DNA of 64,000 bases from Ideonella alba (GTDB lineage: Bacteria > Pseudomonadota > Gammaproteobacteria > Burkholderiales > Burkholderiaceae_C): the NCBI RefSeq assembly GCF_018069875.1, contig NZ_JAGQDF010000012.1, forward strand, positions 62,001-126,000. The letters run 5' to 3'. This document shows, one piece after another, positions 1-8,203 of the stretch. The notes beneath the pieces were generated by a model, which saw only the letters and a program-made list of their open reading frames with translations, searched no databases and was not told where the DNA came from. Both the position numbers and the translations under genes were made by a program. Positions within the stretch are counted from its first letter, which is position 1. Each line of letters starts with the position of its first letter.

Positions 1-358
1 GGGTGTAGTCCCAGTAGTCGACCAGGGTCTCGCCCTTGACGGCGAACACCGGCGTGCCGCCGGCGGCGATCGCGGCGGCGGCGTGGTCCTGGGTGCTGAA
101 GATGTTGCACGAGGCCCAGCGCACGTCGGCGCCCAGGGCCTTGAGCGTCTCGATCAGCACCGCGGTCTGGATCGTCATGTGCAGGCTGCCGGTGATGCGC
201 GCGCCCTTGAGCGGCTGCTTGGCGGCGAATTCCTCGCGGATGGCCATCAGACCGGGCATCTCGGTCTCGGCGATGCGGATTTCCTTGCGGCCCCAGTCGG
301 CCAGCGTGATGTCGGCGATGGCGCAATCGGCCAGCTTCAGGGTCTCGGGTGCGTTCAT
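1..358 (-). CDS. ahcY: Adenosylhomocysteinase, N-terminal part (cut by window edge)
   Basis: S-adenosylhomocysteine hydrolase splits SAH into adenosine and homocysteine in the activated-methyl cycle in the cytosol. Only the first 119 codons lie in the window; the gene continues past position 1. The N-terminus carries family-typical stretches: [35 protein letters not shown] and [14 protein letters not shown]. The ATG at 358 is the natural start and is followed by [17 protein letters not shown], normal for this family. An SAH riboswitch lies about 105 bp upstream, which independently supports the call, since SAH is this enzyme's substrate. No other gene shares its leader; ppk2, the next gene upstream, is separated by terminator-like hairpins. 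Confidence 0.97.
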   Translation of the reverse strand, partial: MNAPETLKLADCAIADITLADWGRKEIRIAETEMPGLMAIREEFAAKQPLKGARITGSLHMTIQTAVLIETLKALGADVRWASCNIFSTQDHAAAAIAAGGTPVFAVKGETLVDYWDYT

Positions 359-463
359 GGGTGCGGTCCTTCGGTTCGGCGTGGAACGAGAACCCGCCGC
401 GCGAAAGACACCACCAGGGGAAGGGAGACACCCCACTCACCCACGGTCGGCCAGACGCGATGC

Positions 464-548
464 GGGTGAGCGCCGTTGCAATGTGAAGATTCCGAGCCTG
501 GGGTCTGCCATCTCATGGCGGCTGACCTTGCAACGCTCCTCGGAATCC
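464..548 (-). ncRNA. SAH riboswitch upstream of ahcY
   Basis: Read on the minus strand, this leader has the parts of the S-adenosylhomocysteine riboswitch. A closing stem pairs 539-547 with 488-496 (GATTCCGAG against CTCGGAATC). It is followed by the conserved GAGGAGCG core. The 3' strand TTGCAACGGCGCTCACCC (464-481) can pair back with GAGCGTTGCAA, forming the pseudoknotted helix. From knowledge of this RNA class, SAH binding turns on genes that recycle SAH, and ahcY is the usual target in Betaproteobacteria. A TAGAAT -10 hexamer (553-558, minus) would start transcription just ahead of the closing stem. The rest of 359-683 holds the short ahcY leader and two hairpins listed separately. Confidence 0.92.
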
Positions 549-564
549 CGTGATTCTAGCGAAA

Positions 565-584
565 GCGGCGCCCGCGGGCGCCGC
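565..584 (-). terminator. GC-rich hairpin between ppk2 and the ahcY riboswitch
   Basis: A perfect 20-bp palindrome (GCGGCGCCCGCGGGCGCCGC) is followed on the minus strand by TTTCG. It sits just before the putative ahcY -10 hexamer. It probably ends ppk2 transcription so that readthrough does not bypass the riboswitch. The T-run is short, so intrinsic termination is an inference. Confidence 0.5.
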
Positions 585-624
585 AACAGCCCGGCCAGAC
601 CGGCTCAATTCACGGTTTCTCCGC

Positions 625-661
625 GGGCGTCTGCCTGTGCGCCGGGGCGGGCAGACGCCCC
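625..661 (-). terminator. Hairpin downstream of ppk2
   Basis: An 11-bp perfect stem (625-635 GGGCGTCTGCC with 650-660) and a 14-nt loop lie 23 bp past the ppk2 stop codon. No T-run follows, so it may be a Rho-dependent end or an mRNA-stabilising 3' structure. Confidence 0.45.
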
Positions 662-683
662 GGGCGGTCCAGGGCGGCCGCGA

Positions 684-1823
684 TCAGCCGGCGTTGCTGG
701 ACGCCAGCTGGTCGTCGCCCACACTGGGCACCAGCGAGGGCCGGCCCACGATCAGCGGATCGACCGCGCCCATCGCCTTGAGGTTCTTGCCGCCATAGGG
801 CAGGCGGTGCAGCACATAGCGCATCGCGTTCAGGCGCGCGCGCTTCTTGCAGTCGCTCTTGATCACCGTCCATGGCGCGTCGGAGGTGTCGCAGTGCAGG
901 AACATGGCCTCCTTGGCGCGGGTGTAGTCCTCCCACTTGTCCAGGCTGGCCTTGTCGATGGGGCTGAGCTTCCACTGCTTGAGCGGGTGCATCTCGCGCT
1001 CCTTGAACCGGCGGCGCTGCTCGGCGCGGCTGACCGAGAACCAGAACTTGAACAGGTGCACGCCCGAGCGCACCAGCTGACGCTCGAACTCGGGCGCCTG
1101 GCGCAGGAACTCGTCGTACTCGTGCTGGGTGCAGAAACCCATCACCCGCTCGACGCCCGAGCGGTTGTACCAGCTGCGGTCGAACAGCACGATCTCGCCG
1201 GCCGTGGGCAGGTGCTGGATGTAGCGCTGGAAGTACCACTGGCCACGCTCGACCTCGCTGGGCTTCTCCAGCGCCACGACGCGCGCGCCGCGGGGGTTGA
1301 GGTGCTCCATGAAGCGCTTGATCGTGCCGCCCTTGCCGGCGGCGTCGCGGCCCTCGAAGACGATCACCACGCGCTGGCCGGTCTCCTTGACCCAGGCCTG
1401 CAGCTTCAGCAACTCGACCTGCAGGTTGTATTTCTGCTTCTCGTAGCTCTTGCGGGAGAGCAGGTTCTTGTACGGGTAGGCGCCCTCGCGCCAGCCGGCG
1501 GCCAGCTCGGTGTCGGGGTCGACGCCGGGCGTCGTGACGCGCGGCGGCTTGGCCAGCACCTGGCGCAGCGCCTTGCGGTCGTCGGGCGACGCGCCGCCGA
1601 TCAGGGCCTTGACCTGGGACAGCACCTCGGAGGGGCGCGCATCGGAGCCCACGACCCCCTTGATCACTTCGGCCTGCACGATCTGCTTGGCGCGGGTGGA
1701 CTCGGCGGCGGTGTAGTTGCGGCGGCCGGCGGCGGTCTTGCGGGGCGTCACGTCGCCGCCACTGGCGGGACGGGGGCGGTTGGCGGCGGGCGTCTTCTTG
1801 GCGGCGGTGGTGCGGGTGGCCAT
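684..1823 (-). CDS. ppk2: Polyphosphate kinase 2
   Basis: PPK2 family enzyme of 379 residues that transfers phosphate between inorganic polyphosphate and nucleotides; class I members mainly make nucleoside triphosphate from diphosphate. The P-loop GRDAAGKGGTI is at residues 158-168. A Walker-B/lid region, LFDRSWYNRSGVERV, begins near residue 213. The first ~110 residues form a Lys/Ala/Arg-rich, probably disordered extension (MATRTTAAKKTP...), seen in many betaproteobacterial homologues. The ATG at 1823 is preferred because the longer reading to 1901 adds a low-complexity leader with no better ribosome site. Monocistronic; divergent from the HAD gene at 2026. The exact class (ADP- or GDP-preferring) cannot be read from sequence alone. 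Confidence 0.92.
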   Translation of the reverse strand: MATRTTAAKKTPAANRPRPASGGDVTPRKTAAGRRNYTAAESTRAKQIVQAEVIKGVVGSDARPSEVLSQVKALIGGASPDDRKALRQVLAKPPRVTTPGVDPDTELAAGWREGAYPYKNLLSRKSYEKQKYNLQVELLKLQAWVKETGQRVVIVFEGRDAAGKGGTIKRFMEHLNPRGARVVALEKPSEVERGQWYFQRYIQHLPTAGEIVLFDRSWYNRSGVERVMGFCTQHEYDEFLRQAPEFERQLVRSGVHLFKFWFSVSRAEQRRRFKEREMHPLKQWKLSPIDKASLDKWEDYTRAKEAMFLHCDTSDAPWTVIKSDCKKRARLNAMRYVLHRLPYGGKNLKAMGAVDPLIVGRPSLVPSVGDDQLASSNAG

Positions 1824-2025
1824 GGTGCGGTGGTGTGTGGGGAAGTCCCTGGAACAGTCGATGATGGAACGATGGCGTTTGCGTGACTTGAGCGGCATCA
1901 AGCTTTAAGGCGACGCTGGACAAGTCGCCGCGGATGGGCCCGCGCTGGGTTCGGGATGTGCAACGCCGCGGTCCGCCCGAAGCAGGGATGCGCACGCCGA
2001 AAGGGACTTGTTCAGCGTGAGGGCC

Positions 2026-2835
2026 ATGGGACACTGGGGCATGGATTCCTGCCGCTGGGACGAGGCCCCGGGCGCCGCGCTGGCCGCGGTGCGCGGCGTG
2101 CTGACCGACATCGACGACACCCTGACGCGCGACGGCGCGATCGAGCCCGCCGCGCTGGCCGCGCTGCAGGCGCTGGCCGACGCCGGCCGGCACTGCATCG
2201 CGATCACCGGCCGCCCGGCCGGCTGGAGCGAACCCTTCGCGATGGCCTGGCCGGTGGCCGCGATCGTGGCCGAGAACGGCGCCGTGATGCTGCGCCGCGA
2301 CGGCAACCGGCTGCGCCACGATTTCACCCAGGACGCGCCCACCCGCGCTGCCAACGCGCAGCGCCTGGCCGCCTGCGCCGCCGATGTGCTGGCGCGGGTG
2401 CCCGGCGCCACGCTGGCGCGCGACAGCGCCGGCCGGCAGACCGACATCGCCATCGACCACAGCGAGTTCGCCCACCTGGATGAGGCGCAGATCGCCCAGG
2501 TGGTGGCCGTGATGCGCGCGCACGGCCTGAGCGCCACCGTCAGCTCGATCCACATCAACGGCTGGATCGGCGCGCACAGCAAGTGGACCGCGGCGCGCTG
2601 GGCGGTCGAGACCGCGCTGGGCCGGGTGTTCGATCCGGCCGACTGGCTCTACGTGGGCGACTCCACCAACGACCAGACCATGTTCCAGCAGATGCCGCTG
2701 AGCGTGGGCGTGGCCAACATCGCGCGCTTCTGGCCGCAGCTGCTGCACCGGCCGCGCTGGGTCACGCGCGGCGAGCGCGGGCAGGGCTTCGCCGAGGTGG
2801 TGGCGCGCCTGCTTCAGTCCAGCCCGAGGAACTGA
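2026..2835 (+). CDS. HAD-superfamily phosphatase (Cof/mannosyl-3-phosphoglycerate phosphatase-like)
   Basis: Predicted cytosolic Mg-dependent phosphatase of 269 residues. Motif I, DIDDT, lies at residues 28-32, with the nucleophile and general-acid aspartates. Motif IV, VGDSTND, is at 210-216, and the region between fits a type IIB cap. The ITGRPAGW segment near residue 60 is typical of sugar-phosphate phosphatases of this branch. The substrate is unknown. The start is uncertain: a TTG (2008), a GTG (2017) and ATGs at 2026 and 2041 are all in frame, and 2026 has a GAGGG just upstream. The 3' end overlaps the convergent ycaQ-like gene by 22 bp, so the two transcripts are antisense at their ends. 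Confidence 0.8.
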   Translation: MGHWGMDSCRWDEAPGAALAAVRGVLTDIDDTLTRDGAIEPAALAALQALADAGRHCIAITGRPAGWSEPFAMAWPVAAIVAENGAVMLRRDGNRLRHDFTQDAPTRAANAQRLAACAADVLARVPGATLARDSAGRQTDIAIDHSEFAHLDEAQIAQVVAVMRAHGLSATVSSIHINGWIGAHSKWTAARWAVETALGRVFDPADWLYVGDSTNDQTMFQQMPLSVGVANIARFWPQLLHRPRWVTRGERGQGFAEVVARLLQSSPRN

Positions 2836-3899
2836 GCCAGGCGCTGCAGCTCGTCGTCCAGCGCCGCCGTGAAGGCCGCGCCGCGCGGGCGCTTGTCAAC
2901 GTAGCCCAGCTCGGCCTGCAGCCGGCCGTCCGCCACCGCCAGGTTGCCCCAGCCGATCACCCGGCCCTGCCACAGCATCGGCAGCGCGTAGTAGCCGCGC
3001 TGGCGCTTGGGCGCGGGGGTGTAGGCCTCGAAGCGGTAGGCCCAGCCCCAGAAGCGCTCGAAGCGCGGGCGGTCCCAGACGATCGGGTCGAAGGGCGCCA
3101 GCAGGCGCAGCGCCTCGTCCGCTGCCCAGCGGCGCGCCGTGGGGTTCTCGCCGGCGGGCCAGTACCAGCGCGTGCCCTCGACCTCGGCCGAGGCCAAGCG
3201 CGCCTTGGCGCGGCGCAGCGCCGCCGCGCGCTCGGCCTGCCACTGCGGCGCGCCGAACACCAGCCGGGCCACCAGGTGGCTCAGCGTGGTGGCCGGCAGC
3301 GGCGCGTACTTGCCCACCACCACGTCGACCAGGGCGTCCATCGCCGCGGCGGGGTCCTCATGGGGCGGCGTGACCGGGCGCGCCGCGTACAGGCGGATGC
3401 CGCCCTCGCGCCGCGCCACCCGCAGCAGGCCGCGGTAGTGCATGCCGTCGAGCAGCTGGGTGCTGGCGTTGGACGAGCCGCCAAACCAGTTGCGGGTCTT
3501 GCCGTGCTGGAAATGCGCGTCCACCGCCCTCGGGTGCACCACGCCGCGGTCCTGCACGAAGGCCAGCACCTCGCGGGCCTGCGTCCAGCGGCTGGCCGGC
3601 CAGGCCTGGCGCGCCTGGCGCGGGTGCATCAGCGTGTGCAGGGTCGGCGTCACGAAGCCGTAGTTGATGAAGAAGTCCTCCTCCACCTTCAGCCGCGGGT
3701 AGCGCTGTTCCAGCTCACCGGCGCGGTAGTCCTTGACGCGGTGGCGCAGCGTCAGGTCCTGGGCGCGGGCCGGGGCGCGGATCGGGTCGGCCTGCACGAA
3801 GCCCAGGCGCTGCAGCGCGGCCGGCAGCGTGGACGGGCGGCCCAGGCTGCGGGCGATCGCGTAGCGTGTCAGGTCGTCGAGCGTGGGCGTGGCAGGCAT
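2814..3899 (-). CDS. YcaQ-family DNA glycosylase (winged-helix, crosslink repair type)
   Basis: Member of the YcaQ/AlkZ (DUF1006) family of winged-helix DNA glycosylases that unhook interstrand crosslinks or remove bulky alkylated bases. The protein has 361 residues. A Gln-x-Asp motif is seen as QAD at residues 36-38, the position where the family keeps its catalytic QxD/QxQ; the following [14 protein letters not shown] matches the conserved first helix. Start at 3899 (MPATPTL) is chosen over 3911. The protein is shorter than E. coli YcaQ (about 410 residues) but appears complete. The start lies 38 bp from the divergent Nudix gene, so both promoters must be very short. Its damage substrate is not predictable. 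Confidence 0.83.
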   Translation of the reverse strand: MPATPTLDDLTRYAIARSLGRPSTLPAALQRLGFVQADPIRAPARAQDLTLRHRVKDYRAGELEQRYPRLKVEEDFFINYGFVTPTLHTLMHPRQARQAWPASRWTQAREVLAFVQDRGVVHPRAVDAHFQHGKTRNWFGGSSNASTQLLDGMHYRGLLRVARREGGIRLYAARPVTPPHEDPAAAMDALVDVVVGKYAPLPATTLSHLVARLVFGAPQWQAERAAALRRAKARLASAEVEGTRWYWPAGENPTARRWAADEALRLLAPFDPIVWDRPRFERFWGWAYRFEAYTPAPKRQRGYYALPMLWQGRVIGWGNLAVADGRLQAELGYVDKRPRGAAFTAALDDELQRLAQFLGLD

Positions 3900-3925
3900 G
3901 AGCGGCAGCATAGCGGCGCGGCGGC

Positions 3926-3931
3926 TATCCT
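3926..3931 (+). promoter_or_regulatory. Candidate -10 element for a leaderless Nudix mRNA
   Basis: TATCCT lies exactly 6 bp before the ATG at 3938, and no Shine-Dalgarno sequence is present. A -10 at this distance would start transcription at or within a base or two of the ATG, giving a leaderless message. No clear -35 is seen. Confidence 0.45.
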
Positions 3932-3937
3932 CGCACC

Positions 3938-4600
3938 ATGGACAGCACCAGCCCCGACCCCCGCGCGCTGTGGCAGGCCCGCCTGCAGGCGGCCGGCGCG
4001 CGTGCGCTGCCCGACGAGGGCCGGCGCCGGGCCGCGGTGGCCCTGGCGGTGGTGGAGGCGGGCCACGGCGCCGACGCTGCCGGCCTGCCCGCCCATGCCC
4101 GGTGGCAGACCGAGCCGGCGCTGCTGCTGACCCGCCGCGCCGCCCACCTGCGCGCCCACGCCGGCCAGTGGGCGCTGCCGGGCGGCCGGCTGGACGAGGG
4201 CGAGAGCCCCGAGCAGGCGGCGCTGCGCGAACTGCACGAGGAGGTGGGCCTGGCCCTGGCGGCCGATGCGGTGCTGGGTCGGCTGGACGACTACGCCACC
4301 CGCAGCGGCTACGTGATCACGCCGATCGTGGTGTGGGCCGGCGCAGCCCGGGACGCCCAGGCCAACCCCGACGAGGTGGCCAGCCTGCACCGCATCCCGG
4401 TGGCCGAGCTGCTGCGTCCGGACGCGCCCTTGCTCAACCAGACACCGCATGGCGAGCACCCGGCGCTGCGCATGCCGATCGGTCACAGCTGGATCGCTGC
4501 GCCCACCGGCGCCTTCCTCTACCAGTTCGCCCAGTGGTGCCTGCGCGGCGAGGCCACGCGGGTGGCCCACTTCGACCAGCCGCGTTTCGCCTGGCAGTAG
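3938..4600 (+). CDS. Nudix hydrolase, CoA pyrophosphatase (NudL-like)
   Basis: Predicted hydrolase that cleaves coenzyme A or its derivatives to phosphopantetheine and 3',5'-ADP. The complete Nudix box GX5EX7REUXEEXGU spans residues 83-105 (GRLDEGE...RELHEEVGL). The segment before it, [20 protein letters not shown], matches the UPF0035 signature that marks the CoA-pyrophosphatase branch within this broad superfamily. Length is 220 residues, as expected. The gene is followed 83 bp later by purT on the same strand, but purT has its own -10-like GACAAT at 4639, so co-transcription is optional. Substrate assignment rests on family signature only. Confidence 0.85.
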   Translation: MDSTSPDPRALWQARLQAAGARALPDEGRRRAAVALAVVEAGHGADAAGLPAHARWQTEPALLLTRRAAHLRAHAGQWALPGGRLDEGESPEQAALRELHEEVGLALAADAVLGRLDDYATRSGYVITPIVVWAGAARDAQANPDEVASLHRIPVAELLRPDAPLLNQTPHGEHPALRMPIGHSWIAAPTGAFLYQFAQWCLRGEATRVAHFDQPRFAWQ

Positions 4601-4683
4601 GCTTGGCAGTCGTCAAAGGCCACGTCCGGCGGCGCTGCGACAATGTCGGCCAGTCACCCCCGCCCCAGCAGGAATTCCGCGCC

Positions 4684-5901
4684 ATGACGACCCTCGGTAC
4701 CCCCTTGTCCCCGTCCGCCACCCGCGTGATGCTGCTTGGCAGCGGCGAGCTGGGCAAGGAGGTGCTGATCGCCCTGCAGCGCCTGGGCGTCGAGACGATC
4801 GCCGTCGACCGCTACGACAACGCCCCCGGCCAGCAGGTGGCCCACCACGCCCGCACGATCACGATGAGCGACCCGGCCCAGCTGCGCGCGCTGATCGAGG
4901 CCGAGCGGCCGATGCTGGTGGTGCCCGAGATCGAGGCCATCGCCACCCAGGAGCTGGAGAAGCTCGAGGCCGAGGGTGTCGTGCGCGTCATCCCCACGGC
5001 CCGCGCCGCGCGCCTGACCATGGACCGCGAGGGCATCCGCCGCCTGGCCGCCGAGAACCTGCGCCTGCCCACCAGCCCCTACCGCTTCTGCGACTCGCTG
5101 GCCGAGCTGCAGGCGGCGATCGACGGCAGCGACGGCCAGCCGCCGATCGGCTACCCCTGTGTGGTCAAGCCGGTGATGAGCAGCTCGGGCAAGGGCCAGA
5201 GCAAGATCGACACCCCCGCCGACGTGGCCGCCGCCTGGGACTACGCGATGGCCGGCGGCCGCGTGGCCAAGGGCCGCGTCATCGTCGAGGGCTTCATCGA
5301 TTTCGATTTCGAGATCACCCTGCTCACCGTGCGCGCGATGAACGCCAGTGGCGGCGTCGACACCCATTTCTGCGAGCCGGTCGGCCACAAGCAGGTGGCG
5401 GGCGACTACGTCGAGAGCTGGCAGCCGCAGCGCATGAGCGAGGCGGCGCTGGAGCGCTCGCGCCTGATCGCCGAGATGGTCACCGCCGACCTGGGCGGCC
5501 TGGGCCTCTTTGGCGTGGAGCTGTTCGTCAAGGGCGACCAGGTCTGGTTCAGCGAGGTCAGCCCGCGCCCGCACGACACCGGCCTGGTGACCCTGGTCAC
5601 GCAGTGGCAGAGCGAGTTCGAGCTGCACGCGCGCGCCATCCTGGGCCTGCCGGTGGACACCTCGATGCGCAGCCCGGGCGCCAGTGCGGTGATCTATGGC
5701 GGCGTCGATGCGGCAGGCATCGCCTTCGATGGCGTGGCCGACGCGCTGGCGGTGCCCCGCAGCGAGCTGCGCCTGTTCGGCAAGCCCGAGAGCTTCACCA
5801 AGCGCCGCATGGGCGTGGCGCTGGTGCATGACCAGGATGTCGACACCGCCCGGCAGCAGGCCAGGCTGGCGGCCGGCAAGGTCCGTCCGCGCCAGGTCTG
5901 A
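4684..5901 (+). CDS. purT: Formate-dependent phosphoribosylglycinamide formyltransferase
   Basis: PurT makes formyl-GAR from GAR, formate and ATP, the folate-independent form of the third step of purine synthesis. The 405-residue protein is an ATP-grasp enzyme. It opens with the nucleotide-fold motif [13 protein letters not shown], continues with [16 protein letters not shown], and has the ATP-grasp core [14 protein letters not shown] and the metal-binding end [14 protein letters not shown]. Length matches E. coli PurT (392). The ATG at 4684 has an AGGAA about 9 bp upstream, and a GACAAT -10 hexamer lies at 4639-4644. No other purine gene is nearby. Confidence 0.96.
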   Translation: MTTLGTPLSPSATRVMLLGSGELGKEVLIALQRLGVETIAVDRYDNAPGQQVAHHARTITMSDPAQLRALIEAERPMLVVPEIEAIATQELEKLEAEGVVRVIPTARAARLTMDREGIRRLAAENLRLPTSPYRFCDSLAELQAAIDGSDGQPPIGYPCVVKPVMSSSGKGQSKIDTPADVAAAWDYAMAGGRVAKGRVIVEGFIDFDFEITLLTVRAMNASGGVDTHFCEPVGHKQVAGDYVESWQPQRMSEAALERSRLIAEMVTADLGGLGLFGVELFVKGDQVWFSEVSPRPHDTGLVTLVTQWQSEFELHARAILGLPVDTSMRSPGASAVIYGGVDAAGIAFDGVADALAVPRSELRLFGKPESFTKRRMGVALVHDQDVDTARQQARLAAGKVRPRQV

Positions 5902-5935
5902 GCACCGCCTCTTCTTTCAACCAGGGAGCACACAC

Positions 5936-6904
5936 ATGAACACTTCGATCCTGAACACCCGCCGTGCGCTGACGCTGCTGGCGCTGGCCAGCCTGGCCGC
6001 CTGTGGCGGCGGCGGCGGCGGCGATGGCGGCGAGCCGCCGGTGGCCACCGACCTGGCGATCACCGACGCCAACGCCGACGCGGTGGCCCGCGTCGGGCTG
6101 GCCAGCACCTCGGTGGGCCCGCTGGCCGCCAACCTCGGCACCGGCCTGGGCGCCACCGGCTCGGCCAGCCAGGTGGTGGCGCTGGTCAGCCGCCGCGCCC
6201 AGGCGCTGGGGCTGAAGGCCGCGTCGCGCGTGCAGCCGCAGGCCGCCGCGGTGGTCGACTGCGCGGTGTCCGGGTCGGTCAGCGTGAACTTCAGCGACAG
6301 CAATGCCAACGGCCTGTTCGACGCCACCGGCGAGTCGATCAGCGTGTCGGCCAGCGCCTGCGACGATGGCAGCGGCTTCACGCTCAATGGCAGCTTCACG
6401 ATGACGCTGGGCAGCTTCACCGACGCCCGCAACTTCGGCTTCACGATGGCCTTTGCCGGTCTGCAGACCACCACCACCGAGGGCTCGGTGCGCCTGGACG
6501 GCGAGCTCGCGGTGCAGCTGAGCGGGGGCAACACGCTGGATCTGAGCTCGCCGTCGATCGTGCTGCAGGCCTCGCGCAGCGGTGTCAGCTACCGCTTCGC
6601 GCTGGCCAGCTACGTGGCCCATGTGGTGGACCGCGGCGATGCCTCGGTGCAGCGCGTCACCGGCACCTTCTCGGGCACGGGCCTGGACAGCTACCGGGTC
6701 CAGGTCACCACGCCGGTCGACGTGGTGCAGCGCTACGCCGACGACTACCCGTCGGCCGGCACGATGAAGTTCGTCGGTGCCGCCGGCTCGGTGCTGAAGG
6801 TCGACGCGCTCAATGCCACGCAGGCCCGCCTGTCGGTCGACGCCAACGGCGATGGCGCCTACGAGACCGTGCGCACCGTCCTCTGGGCCGACCTGGACCG
6901 CTGA
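5936..6904 (+). CDS. Putative lipoprotein of unknown function
   Basis: A 322-residue exported protein whose function I do not recognise. The N-terminus is a type II signal peptide with lipobox SLAAC (Cys23), followed by a glycine-rich linker, so it is probably anchored to the outer membrane. The body is rich in Ser, Thr, Gly and Val with alternating beta-strand-like segments, consistent with a beta-sandwich. The stretches DSNANGLFDATGES and VDANGDGAYETV resemble Ca-binding dockerin-like loops (DxNxxG). It has a good ribosome site (AGGGAG) and begins 34 bp after purT, so it may be read in part from the purT promoter. Confidence 0.75.
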   Translation: MNTSILNTRRALTLLALASLAACGGGGGGDGGEPPVATDLAITDANADAVARVGLASTSVGPLAANLGTGLGATGSASQVVALVSRRAQALGLKAASRVQPQAAAVVDCAVSGSVSVNFSDSNANGLFDATGESISVSASACDDGSGFTLNGSFTMTLGSFTDARNFGFTMAFAGLQTTTTEGSVRLDGELAVQLSGGNTLDLSSPSIVLQASRSGVSYRFALASYVAHVVDRGDASVQRVTGTFSGTGLDSYRVQVTTPVDVVQRYADDYPSAGTMKFVGAAGSVLKVDALNATQARLSVDANGDGAYETVRTVLWADLDR

Positions 6905-6910
6905 GCGACA

Positions 6911-6942
6911 ATACCGGCCTCGCGCCCGCCGGGCGCCGGTAT
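6911..6942 (+). promoter_or_regulatory. Inverted repeat in the proQ leader
   Basis: ATACCGGC (6911-6918) pairs with GCCGGTAT (6935-6942) around a GC-rich centre. A GACAAT -10-like hexamer overlaps its left arm (6907-6912). It could be the terminator of the lipoprotein gene or an operator at the proQ promoter; the sequence does not decide. Confidence 0.35.
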
Positions 6943-6951
6943 CCCCCGCCC

Positions 6952-7752
6952 ATGTCCACTGAACAACCGCAGCCCGGCGACAGCGCGTCGCCGGTCGAGC
7001 CGCCCGCCGCCGTCACGCCCGCCGAGGCCGTCCATGAGGCCGTCCATGAGAACGTCAGCGAGGCCGCCTCGGCCGTCCTGACCGAGGCCGTTGCGGCGCC
7101 CGCGCCGCAGGCCCCGAAGGCGCCCGAGATGAGCCTGAACGCGTGCACGCGCGAGCTGCGCCAGCGCTTCCCGGCGCTGTTCGGCGAGCAGCCCAAGCCG
7201 ATCAAGCTGCGCATCCAGGCCGACATCCAGCAGCGCGCCCCGGGCGTGTTCACGAAGAAGGCGCTGTCGATCTTCCTGCACCGCCACACCACGCACACCA
7301 GCTACCTGCTGGCGCTGGCCAAGGCCACGCACCGCTACGACCTGGACGGCCAGCCCGCCGGCGAGCTGGCCGAGGAACACCGCCAGGCCGCGCGCGACGA
7401 ACTGGCGCGCCGCAAGGCCATCGTCCAGGAGCGGCGTGCGGCCGAGGACGACGCCCGTCGGCAGCGTTTCTCGCTGGTGCGCGACTACGAGCACACCACG
7501 CTGACCAAGGCGAACTTCTGTGCCCTCAAGGGCATCGCCGAGGACCAGCTTGACGGCTTGCTGGCCACGATCCGAGCCGAGATCGCTGCCTGGGAAGCGC
7601 AGCGGCCAGCGGCGCCGCCGCGGCCGGAGCGCCGCGACGGCCGCGACGAGCGACGGGGTCCGCGCGGTGATGCGCGCGGTGAGGCGCGCGGTGGCCCGCG
7701 GGGTGGTTCGCGCGGCCCCGGTGGCCCCGGCGGCCGCGGCCCGCGCCCCTGA
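6952..7752 (+). CDS. proQ: ProQ/FinO-family RNA chaperone
   Basis: RNA-binding protein of 266 residues that matches ProQ, a global binder of structured sRNAs and mRNA 3' ends. An acidic Ala/Val/Glu-rich N-terminal tail (1-60) precedes the FinO-like domain (about 62-180). That domain is recognised by LRQRFPALFGEQPKPIKLRI, the VFTKKALSIFLHRHTTHTSY region and LDGQPAGELAEEHRQAA. The C-terminus (from about 205) is an Arg/Gly/Pro-rich tail with several RGD, RGG and RGP repeats that should add non-specific RNA affinity. No partner gene is adjacent; the next gene converges on it 9 bp downstream. Confidence 0.9.
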   Translation: MSTEQPQPGDSASPVEPPAAVTPAEAVHEAVHENVSEAASAVLTEAVAAPAPQAPKAPEMSLNACTRELRQRFPALFGEQPKPIKLRIQADIQQRAPGVFTKKALSIFLHRHTTHTSYLLALAKATHRYDLDGQPAGELAEEHRQAARDELARRKAIVQERRAAEDDARRQRFSLVRDYEHTTLTKANFCALKGIAEDQLDGLLATIRAEIAAWEAQRPAAPPRPERRDGRDERRGPRGDARGEARGGPRGGSRGPGGPGGRGPRP

Positions 7753-7761
7753 CCACGCCGC

Positions 7762-8193
7762 TCAGCGGCGCAGCACCACCGCCACGCCGGCGCGCAGCTC
7801 GGCCGGATCGACATAACCGATCGCCCCGGGCGTGCGGGCCACATGGTCCAGCACCTCGGCGGTCGAGCGCAGCTCGGCCGGCGGCACGCCCTTGCCGATG
7901 TAGCGGCGCACCGTCCAGTAGGCCAGGTAGGCCTCATCGTCCTGCTGCAGCAGGGCCTTCAGGAAGCGCTGGCGCAGCGGGTGGGCCGAGGGCAGGTTGA
8001 CCGGCCGCAGGGCCTGGCCATCCAGCTCCACGGCGCGGCCGGTGTAGGCCCGGCGGATGGTTTCGGCGTCCAGGCCCTTCAGGCCCGGATGGGCGATCAC
8101 GGCCAGGCCCTCGTCGGCCGCGTGGACCGGTCCGGTCAGCAGCGTGGGCAGCGCGGCGGCGAGACCGCCCAGCAGAAAGTGGCGTCGTTGCAT
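7762..8193 (-). CDS. Small PstS-like periplasmic phosphate-binding-type protein
   Basis: A 143-residue exported protein related to phosphate ABC transporter substrate-binding proteins but only about half a normal PstS. It has an Arg-Arg signal peptide (MQRRHFLLGGLAAALPTLL) that may use the Tat route. The mature part (VIAHPGLKGLDAETIRRAYT, then a TPGAIGYVD segment) corresponds to the ends of the PBP fold. No permease or ATPase lies nearby. It is the last gene of a minus-strand row: hybrid kinase, HD-GYP regulator, porin, this gene. The linkage suggests a ligand-sensing role rather than bulk phosphate uptake, but that is inference. Confidence 0.7.
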   Translation of the reverse strand: MQRRHFLLGGLAAALPTLLTGPVHAADEGLAVIAHPGLKGLDAETIRRAYTGRAVELDGQALRPVNLPSAHPLRQRFLKALLQQDDEAYLAYWTVRRYIGKGVPPAELRSTAEVLDHVARTPGAIGYVDPAELRAGVAVVLRR

Positions 8194-8203
8194 GGCGCCC
8201 CCT

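Noticed and set aside
36-1886. A 616-residue open frame on the plus strand across ahcY and ppk2
   Set aside because: Antisense shadow; composition is Ala/Gly/His/Arg-rich with no domain.
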